This document shows positions 32,710 to 40,146 of a stretch of DNA of 42,583 nucleotides, piece after piece; position 1 is the stretch's first letter; the number at the start of each line of letters is the position of its first letter. The notes below the pieces were generated by a model. It was not told where the DNA came from. It saw only the letters and a program-made list of their open reading frames with translations, and did no database searches. The stretch is from an uncultured Campylobacter sp. (GTDB taxonomy: Bacteria > Campylobacterota > Campylobacteria > Campylobacterales > Campylobacteraceae). The DNA lies in contig NZ_CALHVN010000043.1 in assembly GCF_938039245.1 (NCBI RefSeq), positions 1 to 42,583 of the forward strand. The letters run 5' to 3'. Made by a program: the position numbers and the translations under genes.

Positions 32710-33437
32710 TATTTTTTGCCCAAACTTTCTATCAGAGCCTCGATATCGTCGTTGCTGACGAGATTTTCGGTGTGCGTATCGCCGGCGATATGTACGGCCG
32801 AGGCCACGCGCTTCTCGTCGTCGATCTTGCCCTCAAACAGGCTGCTCATATACTTGCTAAGCGCGCGCATGACGTTAATTACGCGCTCGATTTTTTGGCG
32901 GTGGATGTCTTGATACTGCATCATATCCATCGCCATCATTATCTCGTCCTCGGCCATCCTGACGTTATCTAGAGTCGTTTCTGCAGAGCTTTTTAGGGCG
33001 TTATTTTTCTCTAGCGCATCGGCAAAAGTAGCGATATTCGGGAATTTTTCATGCAGTTTGGTAAAAATTTCGATATTAGCCTCTATACCGCTGATAATCT
33101 CGCTAAGCCCGCTTTCAGCGTCCATAGAGAAGTTATTGATCGCGTCAAGCTTGTCAAACATCTGCGTAGCTTTTTCTTCGCTATCTTTTGTGACGTCGTC
33201 TAGCTGATGAACCATCTTGTGATCATCCGTCGGTGGAGGCGGAGGCCACGGCATATTTGAGGATACTTTGTAGTCGCCAGAGTCGAATTTAACATCTTCG
33301 TCTTTGCTCTCTACCGAGGCTTCCTCGGCGGTTTCTAGGTTTAAATTTTCATCGTCGCTAGCTTGCGCGTCGTCGGTCTCGGCGGCAACGCCCTCTAAAT
33401 CGCCCGCCATCAAGGCGTCAAGTTCTTCTTGCGTCAT
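32709..33437 (-). CDS. cheZ: CheZ-like CheY-P phosphatase with a FliM-like N-terminal peptide
   Basis: The 242-residue protein dephosphorylates CheY-P. The catalytic pattern DxxxQ is visible as Asp177 and Gln181 in QYQDIHRQKIERVIN, in a long four-helix-bundle hairpin (75-210). The C-terminus NDDIEALIESLGKK resembles the CheY-docking tail of E. coli CheZ. The N-terminus (TQEELDALMAGDLE) strongly resembles the CheY-P-binding peptide of FliM, followed by an acidic linker and PWPPPPP at 63-69. It starts a five-gene minus-strand run and is divergent from the hisJ-like gene. Confidence 0.85.
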   Translation of the reverse strand: MTQEELDALMAGDLEGVAAETDDAQASDDENLNLETAEEASVESKDEDVKFDSGDYKVSSNMPWPPPPPTDDHKMVHQLDDVTKDSEEKATQMFDKLDAINNFSMDAESGLSEIISGIEANIEIFTKLHEKFPNIATFADALEKNNALKSSAETTLDNVRMAEDEIMMAMDMMQYQDIHRQKIERVINVMRALSKYMSSLFEGKIDDEKRVASAVHIAGDTHTENLVSNDDIEALIESLGKK

Positions 33438-33560
33438 AAAAACTCCTATTTAAATTTAGGCTGATTATATAAAAAATTAACGAAATGTAAGTTTAAAAAG
33501 CGAATTTTATCCTTAAATTTATCAAATTTTAGGTAGCATCTCGGAAATAAAAGGACGAAA

Positions 33561-34340
33561 ATGAAAGTCGATCTTCACAATCACACTCCGCTTTGCAAAC
33601 ACGCCGTAGACGAGCCTAGGCAGTATGTTTTAAGCGCGATAAAATCGGGTTGCGAGTATTTTGGATTTAGCGATCATGCGCCGATGAAATTTGACGAAGC
33701 GTACCGCATGGAGTTTTCGCAGATGGACGCTTACGAGAGCGAGATTTTGCGCCTTAGAGACGAATTTGACGGGCGGATAAAAATAATGCTCGGCTACGAG
33801 GTCGATTTTTTAGAGGGCTTTATGGACGAGCGGGTTTTATCGCGCGACGTAGATCATCTCATCGGTTCGGTGCATTTTTTGGGCGGCTGGGGCTTTGACA
33901 ATCCCGAATTTATCGGCGAATACGAAAAACGCGACATAGATCAAATTTGGCGGGATTATTTTTACTGCGTAGAAAAGATGGCAAAGTCGGGTAAATTTGA
34001 CATAGTCGGACATTTGGATTTGCTAAAGGTATTTAAATTTATGCCAAAAACCGACGTTAGACTCCTTGCTAAAGACGCGATTAACGCTATAAAAAAGGCA
34101 AATTTGACGGTGGAGATAAACGCGTCCGGTTTTAGAAAGCCGATAGGCGAGCAGTATCCAAGCGTAAATTTGCTAGAAATGATCGCCGAAAAAGACATAC
34201 CGATCACCTTTGGCTCGGACGCGCACGCAAAAGACCAAGTCGGTCTAAACGGCGAAAAATGCGAACAAATCGCTAGAAATTTGGGCTTTAGCAAGTGTGC
34301 GGTATTTAAAAACCGCGATAGAGAATTTGTAAAATTTTAG
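33561..34340 (+). CDS. hisJ: PHP-family histidinol-phosphatase
   Basis: The 259-residue PHP phosphoesterase carries its metal ligands in MKVDLHNHTPLCKHA, FGFSDHAPM, GYEVDF, GSVHFLGGW, VGHLDL and FGSDAHA. HisJ-type enzymes dephosphorylate histidinol phosphate. It starts after AAAGGACG, divergent from cheZ, and sits 85 bases before glnA. Another PHP phosphatase role is possible. Confidence 0.82.
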   Translation: MKVDLHNHTPLCKHAVDEPRQYVLSAIKSGCEYFGFSDHAPMKFDEAYRMEFSQMDAYESEILRLRDEFDGRIKIMLGYEVDFLEGFMDERVLSRDVDHLIGSVHFLGGWGFDNPEFIGEYEKRDIDQIWRDYFYCVEKMAKSGKFDIVGHLDLLKVFKFMPKTDVRLLAKDAINAIKKANLTVEINASGFRKPIGEQYPSVNLLEMIAEKDIPITFGSDAHAKDQVGLNGEKCEQIARNLGFSKCAVFKNRDREFVKF

Positions 34341-34390
34341 ATCGGGTAGAAAAAATTATTTAAATTAATCTTAAAAGCAATATTTTATGA

Positions 34391-34396
34391 TACAAT
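34391..34396 (+). promoter_or_regulatory. Candidate -10 element for glnA
   Basis: TACAAT follows TTTTATGA in an A/T-rich tract, 30 bases before the glnA ATG, whose ribosome binding site is AGAGGAG. No nitrogen-control operator is recognised. Confidence 0.4.
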
Positions 34397-34425
34397 TACG
34401 AAATTAATAAACAGAGGAGCGGGAA

Positions 34426-35856
34426 ATGGGAAAATTCGTAAAAAACGTCGATCATTTTTTTGATTTTTGCAAAGAGCACGAGGTTAAATTCGTAGATTTT
34501 AGATTTACCGATATGAACGGCGCTTGGCACAGCATCACGTATAACGTAAAAGCCGTCGAAAAGGCGCATTTCGAGCACGGAGTGCCGATGGACGCGAGCT
34601 CGCTGGGCGGCTGGCAGCCGATAGATAAAAGCGATATGATAATGCGTCCGGAGGCTACTAGCGCCTTTTTAGACCCTTTTACCGCCGACGTTACCGCAGT
34701 CGTTTTTTGCGATATTTACGACATTTACAAGGGGCAAATTTACGAAAAATGCCCGCGCTCGATAGCTAAAAAAGCGATGGCCTACGTAAAAGAAAGCGGC
34801 GTGGGCGACGCGGCGTATTTTGGGCCGGAGAACGAATTTTTTATATTTGATAACGTAAAAATCGTCGATAGCCCAAACTGCGCGATGTACGAAGTAGATA
34901 CCGAAGAGGGCGAGTGGAACGACGCCAAGGACTTTACCGACGGCTACAACACAGGCCACAGACCGCGCCGAAAAGGCGGCTATCTGATGACGCAGCCGAC
35001 CGATAGTATGGTCGATCTGCGCGCTGAAATGATGCAGGTTTTAGAGCAAGTAGGCCTTGAAGTCTTCGTCGGGCACCACGAAGTCGCGCAGGGTCAAGGC
35101 GAGATCGGCGTAAAATTCGGCACTCTCGTAGAGGCCGCCGATAACGTGCAAATTTATAAATACGTCGTCAAAATGGTCGCGCACCTAAACGGCAAAACCG
35201 CGACTTTTATGCCAAAGCCGCTCTACGGCGACAACGGCAGCGGCATGCACGTGCACCAGTCGGTATGGAAAGACGGTAAAAATTTATTCTACGGCGAGGG
35301 AAATTACGCGAATTTAAGCGATTTCGCGCGCTGGTACATCGGCGGAATCTTAAATCACGCAAGAAGCGTCGCGGCGTTTACAAACCCAAGCACAAACAGC
35401 TACAAGCGCCTAATCCCGGGCTTTGAAGCGCCGTCGATACTCACTTACTCAAGTCAAAATCGCTCGGCGTCGATCCGTATCCCTTACGGCTCGGGAGAAA
35501 AATCCGTGCGCGCCGAGATGAGATTTCCTGATAGCACGGCAAACCCGTATTTGGCGTTTGCTGCGATGCTGATGGCGGGGCTTGACGGCGTGAAGCATAA
35601 AATGGAGCCGGTAGGTCCGATGGATGAAAATTTATTTAAACTGCACCTGGACGAAATTCGCGAGCGCGGTATCGAGCAGCTACCGCATACGCTAAGGGGT
35701 AGCCTAGAAGCGTTAATCCGCGATAACGAATACCTGCGTCCGATAATGACCGAGACTTTTATCGACGATTATCAGCATTATAAATTTGAAACCCAAGTGT
35801 GGCCGTACGAGGCAAGACCTACGGCATACGAGTTTAAGACTTGTTTTTCTTGCTAA
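34426..35856 (+). CDS. glnA: Type I glutamine synthetase
   Basis: The 476-residue enzyme makes glutamine from glutamate, ammonia and ATP. It shows FGPENEFFIFD, HHEVAQGQGEIGVKF, GDNGSGMHVHQSVW, the ATP motif KPLYG, NRSASIRIPYG and AEMRFPD. Where adenylylated enzymes carry the modified Tyr (NLYDLPPEE in E. coli) this protein has MDENLFKLHLDE with Phe404, so GlnE-type adenylylation should not be possible. A stem-loop follows its stop. The tRNA operon lies directly downstream. Confidence 0.96.
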   Translation: MGKFVKNVDHFFDFCKEHEVKFVDFRFTDMNGAWHSITYNVKAVEKAHFEHGVPMDASSLGGWQPIDKSDMIMRPEATSAFLDPFTADVTAVVFCDIYDIYKGQIYEKCPRSIAKKAMAYVKESGVGDAAYFGPENEFFIFDNVKIVDSPNCAMYEVDTEEGEWNDAKDFTDGYNTGHRPRRKGGYLMTQPTDSMVDLRAEMMQVLEQVGLEVFVGHHEVAQGQGEIGVKFGTLVEAADNVQIYKYVVKMVAHLNGKTATFMPKPLYGDNGSGMHVHQSVWKDGKNLFYGEGNYANLSDFARWYIGGILNHARSVAAFTNPSTNSYKRLIPGFEAPSILTYSSQNRSASIRIPYGSGEKSVRAEMRFPDSTANPYLAFAAMLMAGLDGVKHKMEPVGPMDENLFKLHLDEIRERGIEQLPHTLRGSLEALIRDNEYLRPIMTETFIDDYQHYKFETQVWPYEARPTAYEFKTCFSC

Positions 35857-35871
35857 ATCAAATTTAAACGT

Positions 35872-35912
35872 AAATATCGTCGCGAATTTTTAAATTTACG
35901 ACGATATTTTAA
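35872..35912 (+). terminator. Stem-loop terminator after glnA
   Basis: AAATATCGTCG (35872-35882) pairs with CGACGATATTT (35899-35909), an 11-bp perfect stem with a 16-base A/T-rich loop, beginning 15 bases after the glnA stop and followed by T then AAAAA. It lies just before the tRNA promoter and so isolates the two units. Confidence 0.65.
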
Positions 35913-35929
35913 AAACGACGGTGATTTTC

Positions 35930-35958
35930 TTGACAAATCAGCCTTTTTTATATATAAT
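35930..35958 (+). promoter_or_regulatory. Consensus sigma-70 promoter of the tRNA operon
   Basis: TTGACA (35930-35935) and TATAAT (35953-35958) are both perfect and separated by 17 bases, rare in Campylobacter, where -35 boxes are weak. The first tRNA begins 23 bases after the -10. No second promoter is visible in the duplicated cassette, so one transcript probably covers all nine tRNAs. Confidence 0.85.
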
Positions 35959-35981
35959 CACGTTTCGTTTTTTGAAAATTT

Positions 35982-36057
35982 GTCTTGTTAGCTCAGTCGG
36001 TAGAGCATTTCACTTTTAATGAAGGGGTCGCTGGTTCGAGTCCAGCACAGGACACCA
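35982..36057 (+). tRNA. tRNA-Lys (anticodon TTT), copy 1
   Basis: A cloverleaf with acceptor GTCTTGT/ACAGGAC, anticodon loop CTTTTAA, T-loop TTCGAGT and encoded CCA. First gene of the duplicated cassette. Confidence 0.96.
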
Positions 36058-36067
36058 TTTTTACATA

Positions 36068-36143
36068 GACCCTTTCGTCTAGTGGCCCAGGACTCTACTC
36101 TCTCAGTGTAGCAACAGAGGTTCAAATCCTTTAAGGGTCGCCA
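36068..36143 (+). tRNA. tRNA-Glu with anticodon CTC, copy 1
   Basis: Acceptor GACCCTT/AAGGGTC with encoded CCA, D-arm GTC/GAC and T-arm AGAGG/CCTTT. The anticodon arm is CTACT-CTCTCAG-TGTAG, giving anticodon CTC and a T-T mismatch at the base of the loop (31-39). The usual bacterial Glu tRNA has TTC. It would read GAG only. Confidence 0.85.
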
Positions 36144-36159
36144 CGATTTAGTCTTTTTC

Positions 36160-36235
36160 GGTCGCTTAGCTCAGTTGGTAGAGCGCCACCCTTACAAGGT
36201 GGATGTCATAAGTTCGAGTCTTATAGCGACCACCA
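36160..36235 (+). tRNA. tRNA-Val (anticodon TAC), copy 1
   Basis: Acceptor GGTCGCT/AGCGACC, anticodon loop CTTACAA, encoded CCA. Confidence 0.96.
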
Positions 36236-36243
36236 TTTTAGGT

Positions 36244-36320
36244 GCAGCGGTAGTTCAGATGGTTAGAATGCCGCCCTGTCACGGCGGAGGTCGCGGGTTC
36301 GAGCCCCGTCCGCTGCGCCA
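36244..36320 (+). tRNA. tRNA-Asp (anticodon GTC), copy 1
   Basis: Acceptor GCAGCGG/CCGCTGC, anticodon loop CTGTCAC, T-loop TTCGAGC, encoded CCA. Confidence 0.96.
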
Positions 36321-36323
36321 TTT

Positions 36324-36399
36324 GTCTTGTTAGCTCAGTCGGTAGAGCATTTCACTTTTAATGAAGGGGTCGCTGGTTCGAGTCCAGCACAGGACACCA
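36324..36399 (+). tRNA. tRNA-Lys (anticodon TTT), copy 2
   Basis: Identical to the copy at 35982. No promoter lies between it and the preceding tRNA-Asp, from which it is separated by three bases. Confidence 0.96.
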
Positions 36400-36409
36400 T
36401 TTTTACATA

Positions 36410-36485
36410 GACCCTTTCGTCTAGTGGCCCAGGACTCTACTCTCTCAGTGTAGCAACAGAGGTTCAAATCCTTTAAGGGTCGCCA
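36410..36485 (+). tRNA. tRNA-Glu with anticodon CTC, copy 2
   Basis: Identical to the copy at 36068, including the CTC anticodon and T-T mismatch. Confidence 0.85.
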
Positions 36486-36501
36486 CGATTTAGTCTTTTT
36501 C

Positions 36502-36577
36502 GGTCGCTTAGCTCAGTTGGTAGAGCGCCACCCTTACAAGGTGGATGTCATAAGTTCGAGTCTTATAGCGACCACCA
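36502..36577 (+). tRNA. tRNA-Val (anticodon TAC), copy 2
   Basis: Identical to the copy at 36160. Confidence 0.96.
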
Positions 36578-36585
36578 TTTTAGGT

Positions 36586-36662
36586 GCAGCGGTAGTTCAG
36601 ATGGTTAGAATGCCGCCCTGTCACGGCGGAGGTCGCGGGTTCGAGCCCCGTCCGCTGCGCCA
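36586..36662 (+). tRNA. tRNA-Asp (anticodon GTC), copy 2
   Basis: Identical to the copy at 36244. Confidence 0.96.
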
Positions 36663-36665
36663 TTT

Positions 36666-36741
36666 GCCTCGTTAGCTCAGTTGGTAGAGCATATCACTCT
36701 TAATGATGGGGTCGTAGGTTCGAACCCTACACGGGGCACCA
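36666..36741 (+). tRNA. tRNA-Lys (anticodon CTT)
   Basis: Acceptor GCCTCGT/ACGGGGC, anticodon loop CTCTTAA, T-loop TTCGAAC, encoded CCA. It closes the operon and is a different lysine isoacceptor from the duplicated one. No clear terminator hairpin follows. Confidence 0.93.
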
Positions 36742-36932
36742 TCCATACCATCAAAATAACCGCAAAAATGTTCTTAATATTTTTAGTTTAAGGTAACTTA
36801 AGCGAATTTCTCTTATCAATCTCGACAGTTTCTGACATAAGTTTTATTGCGTAGTTTTAGTGCTATATCTAAACTCCTTACGCTTGTAGCCGCGTCTTAA
36901 AAAGCTATAAACGCCGAGATGTAGAGCAGAAC

Positions 36933-37380
36933 GCACTCTTTAAGATGAAGTAATATCTTAACTTCTCTGTGGTCGCCGCCGTCACTACGCCTAAAAATTC
37001 CCTTTAAATTTAGAAGTCCATGCTTAGCATATCCTCTTCTGCTCTACTTTACTATGCCAGTAGCCCTTTGGGGGCGGTAGCAAAGCAAGCCGCAGCTAAA
37101 AATTTCAATGCCGTTTTACGGTTTTGCCGTTAGCTTCTTGCAAAGTAGTAAGCATAGCGAAGTAAAGGCGATTTTTATCTACTCAAACCAGCATTTAGGC
37201 GAGCTAACGTACCGAAAATTTTGCCTAAAATCCGGTTAGACTTGCTATTTTAGTAGGCTCTATTTCCTTTGCTAAATACTTGAGAACTTCTCTAAATTTA
37301 TTATCTAAAATTTGGGAACGTATATACTTATTTTTTATCTTCTCTGCGCCAGCCGCTTTAAGAGCTTCGTCAAAATCATA
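36933..37380 (-). pseudogene. Remnant of an IS1595-type transposase
   Basis: At 37228-37335 the minus strand reads KNKYIRSQILDNKFREVLKY then LAKEIEPTKIASLTGF and a stop, which fits the N-terminal helix-turn-helix of IS1595-family transposases. At 36933-36983, in the right order and distance for a shortened gene, it reads DGGDHREVKILLHLKEC, matching the C-terminal motif. The 240 bases between are not readable as the DDE domain. It is dead through stops and frame loss. Confidence 0.5.
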
Positions 37381-37505
37381 CTTCTCGCATTTAACTTCAC
37401 TTCATTTGCTGTCAATGGGATGCACTCGCTCTAAGAAAAACGTCTGCGAAAGTTTTTACCTTATCTTGAGCCTAAATTAAAACTCCAAGCGATAGAAAAG
37501 CTGCT

Positions 37506-37696
37506 ATGACTCCGCTAGCGCGGGCAAATCGGCAAAAGGCATCAAAGAAGCAGACAGGTCTTGCAAGATACGCAAAAGCGGTTAGCGCCGCTACCGCTGA
37601 TGCCCGTAAAATAGCCGGACAAAGGGCATCTTAAAGGATTTTGCCAAGATTGCGCAAGGAGGTCAAAAAATAAATATCACAGCAAATTTAAAATAA
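37506..37696 (+). pseudogene. Short broken reading frame of unknown origin
   Basis: An ATG frame at 37506 encodes 42 residues (MTPLARANRQKASKKQTGLA, then RYAKAVSAATADARKIAGQR, ending AS) and stops at 37632-37634. In the next frame the text continues as LKDFAKIAQGGQKINITANL and ends at 37696, as if one base were lost near 37632. The joined product would be about 63 residues, basic and Ala-rich. I recognise no family; it may be chance. Confidence 0.3.
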
Positions 37697-37959
37697 AACT
37701 TACGCAAAAAGCGTGATTATTGATTACGGATGGCTTGTCTAGCTAATATGCGCCCTATTTGCGAGATAAAGTCGGTCACGGCAAACAAACTTGCTCAAAG
37801 ATACGCGCAAACGGCGCCAAAATTTTAGTTTTTGCCAAAAGCAGGCTGGATTAAACCGCGTAAAGTCAAATAGGCGGCATATAAAGAGCGTAAATTTGGG
37901 CAAGGAAGACTTCAAGAAGATGATATAATGCGCTCAAAAATCGCTAAAAGGTCGCAGTT

Positions 37960-38619
37960 ATGGAGCCGAAAAATAAGGCTATAAGATTAAAAGCAAGATT
38001 AAGACTAGCCGCAAGGAAGCTTAAAACCGCCTTTTTCATTAGCTTGGGCGCTTACGCTTTGGTTGCTTTGAGCTTATTTGCCGTGCCCGAAAACATCTTG
38101 TCTGCTCACACGGTTTTTAGAGAATTTACGACGTTTATGGCGGATTTTTATCCTGCTATAAGCACGGCGCAGACTAAAACTGCCTTTGGCGATGTAGCGG
38201 CGTTTCATCTTAGCTATTTATGCTTTTTTATGCCCGTTTGTTTGCTGTTTGCGGGACTTTACGGCGTGGCAAAAGGAGCTACCGGCAGGCTTGAGGGAAG
38301 CAAAAGCAACGCCCAAGCACTTTCGCAAGGCATTATTTTATTTGCGCTTATCGTATGCTTTTTGGTATTTGGCGGACTTAATGATTTTTTCTCCGGCTAT
38401 TGGATATGGCACACTTATCGGCCGACGTGGGAGTTTATAGCGCAGACGAGATTAGGTCTATTTTTACGTTATGAGATGATTGGCTTTGGTATTGCGAATT
38501 TTTGCGTGATGATATCGGCGTATCTTATTATGCAGATTTGTAGGCAGCTACGGGCGTTCATTTTGCTTAGGGCTCGCCAAACGGCCGCGTTTTTTAGGCG
38601 GATTTTATCGCGCTCATAG
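37960..38619 (+). CDS. Hypothetical four-helix membrane protein
   Basis: The 219-residue protein begins with a very basic segment (PKNKAIRLKARLRLAARKLK) and then has about four transmembrane segments, near 27-45, 88-108, 124-140 and 168-192, ending in a basic, Arg-rich tail (RARQTAAFFRRILSRS). A TATAAT lies 33 bases before the ATG. I do not recognise a family. It faces another unknown membrane protein of the same length convergently. Confidence 0.6.
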   Translation: MEPKNKAIRLKARLRLAARKLKTAFFISLGAYALVALSLFAVPENILSAHTVFREFTTFMADFYPAISTAQTKTAFGDVAAFHLSYLCFFMPVCLLFAGLYGVAKGATGRLEGSKSNAQALSQGIILFALIVCFLVFGGLNDFFSGYWIWHTYRPTWEFIAQTRLGLFLRYEMIGFGIANFCVMISAYLIMQICRQLRAFILLRARQTAAFFRRILSRS

Positions 38620-38706
38620 GCTAGGCGGTAAAGCTTGTTTGAAGCGAAGTTAAATTTGACCGTTTGATGCGAGAAACGCTAAATTGAAACGGTTAAATTC
38701 GTAAAT

Positions 38707-39366
38707 TTAAGCCGTGCGGCGTATTTGCTTTAGTTTTATTCTGACAAAATTTGCTTTTAGTAGCGCTTCTTCCTTACCTGGCGAGTTTGCGAGCCGCTCT
38801 AGCGCCTCTTTGGCAAGTTTTTCCGGTTCGCTTAAATCATTTTTTGCGCTTAAATCATCTAGTAGCTTTGCGTTTGCTTTCGCCGCGCCTAGGCACAAAA
38901 AGTCAAAACATACGCAAAATACGAGCAAAATCTGTGCGCACGGGACGTAAATGCTAAAAATATCCCTTGAAATTATCGCCGTGATAAGCCCGCAAAGTAG
39001 TTCCAAAAGCGCCAAACGAAACGAAAAAACGTAAAAATATCGCTCCTCTAGCCTTGCAATCAGCGAAAATCCAAAAAGTAGCGCATCTAAAAGCAACCCG
39101 GAAGCCGGCCCGCCAAAAACATTTGCCCAGGCGCCCCAAGTAAAATCAAAAATAATATTTTGCGAAACCAGCACGATATAAAGCGATAAGATGAACGCGG
39201 GCGCGAACATGGCGAGGCTAAATTTAGGTTCTTGCAAACAAAGGCGCACGGCAAATTTGATAAAAGCGTAAAATTTCGCCAAAACGCCCAAAGCAAAGTA
39301 GCCTACAGCCGTCAAAAACAGCGCGCAAGTGCAGAAAAATACAACCGTAAAAGTCGTTTCGCCCAA
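38707..39366 (-). CDS. Hypothetical membrane protein with charged C-terminal tail
   Basis: The 219-residue protein has hydrophobic segments near 7-35, 50-75, 88-105, 115-135 and 138-155, then a soluble tail (AKANAKLLDDLSAKNDLSEP onward) rich in Lys, Glu and Leu, probably a cytoplasmic coiled helix. AAAGGAAAA precedes the ATG. It converges on the gene at 37960 across an 87-bp gap. Family unknown; no sequence relation between the two membrane proteins is obvious. Confidence 0.6.
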   Translation of the reverse strand: MGETTFTVVFFCTCALFLTAVGYFALGVLAKFYAFIKFAVRLCLQEPKFSLAMFAPAFILSLYIVLVSQNIIFDFTWGAWANVFGGPASGLLLDALLFGFSLIARLEERYFYVFSFRLALLELLCGLITAIISRDIFSIYVPCAQILLVFCVCFDFLCLGAAKANAKLLDDLSAKNDLSEPEKLAKEALERLANSPGKEEALLKANFVRIKLKQIRRTA

Positions 39367-40146
39367 ATTTTTCCTTTTTTATATTGTTAATTAACGGATA
39401 AATTTTGCTGTTTGAGCCGTTAAATTTGGCTTAAATTTATCCGTAAACGACGGCTAAATTTAGATCGCGTCCGAGCCTGAAGTATCACCTACAGCGTTTG
39501 GCTTGCGACTTTTAGTAAATAAAAAATATCCGCATCGCCTACGCTTCCGCCGTCGTAAAAATCCAAAATTTCTTTTAACTGCCTCTTATGCGGATTTCAA
39601 GCTTGCTTTGGGTCAGATTTGTATCCGCAGTCCCGCAACCGTCGTCGGCGCCGTAGATTTTGGTATTTCTTTTTGTTTGCTTTATATTTATATTTTGCTT
39701 TTTGGTTGCGTTGCGGACGCAAATTTAAGCCGCCAATACTTGTTTTAGCTAAATTTCGCGCTTATGCTTAAAATCAGGCGAGGCGAGTGCGCTGGGGCTT
39801 GCAAGCTACCTCTACGCAAGCGTGAAATTTGTGGAGAAAAAATAGCGCGTAGGCTAAATTTACGAAAGAGCTTCGGCGAAATTAGCGCGCATTTTAGTCG
39901 GCGCTTTAAAACAGCGGCTTCGGGTCTAAGTTTTTAAAATTTATCTACGCGATTAGTTAAATTTTGCAGATAAAATTTAATCTCGCGACAAGCCCCGCCG
40001 TCCGTTTTATCAATTACCCACATCCGCGCTATCCGCCCAAAGCTCTTAAATTTGCCCCTCGTTGTTAGAGCGCTAAATTTTAAAATTTAGCAACCGGGCG
40101 TAAAAATTTAAGGCGTAGAATTTAAAGCGTAAGCCCCTAAATTTAA
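39367..40146. other. 780-bp gap with a possible gene remnant
   Basis: No intact gene. On the minus strand 39489-39597 reads as a C-terminal peptide (KRQLKEILDFYDGGSVGD then ADIFYLLKVASQTL and stop) cut off upstream by a stop, probably the tail of a lost gene of unknown family. The plus-strand frame 39503-39748 opposite it has no family features. A perfect 20-bp palindrome lies at 40072-40091. AAATTT is frequent throughout. Confidence 0.5.
40072..40091. repeat. Perfect 20-bp palindrome
   Basis: GCTAAATTTT followed directly by its complement. It lies 56 bases past the fumarase beta-subunit stop on the minus strand. It has no T-run, so it may be a weak terminator hairpin, an operator or only a doubled AAATTT site. 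Confidence 0.6.

Larger units (their letters stand above)
35982..36665 (+). repeat. Perfect tandem duplication of a four-tRNA cassette, period 342 bp
   Basis: Bases 35982-36323 and 36324-36665 are identical by eye, including the spacers. Each unit holds Lys(TTT), Glu(CTC), Val(TAC) and Asp(GTC). The block ends at a single Lys(CTT) gene whose start is related to the first gene of the unit, which could have allowed unequal crossing-over. Confidence 0.93.
36742..37959. other. 1.2-kb stretch of gene debris after the tRNA operon
   Basis: No intact gene is supported. The minus strand holds fragments of a transposase (36933-37380). The plus strand 37440-37700 has broken reading frames with protein-like text in more than one frame. 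The last 250 bases also read as short frames separated by stops (for example MACLANMRPICEIKSVTANK, 37728 onward). A location just downstream of tRNA genes is typical for insertion and decay of mobile DNA. Confidence 0.55.

Noticed and set aside
35982..36665. Direct repeats that might suggest a CRISPR or phage array
   Set aside because: The repeat unit is a set of normal tRNA genes with cloverleafs and CCA ends; no short repeats with unique spacers were seen anywhere in the window.
37280..37480. 66-codon plus-strand frame
   Set aside because: The minus strand here reads as a transposase N-terminus and this frame is its shadow.
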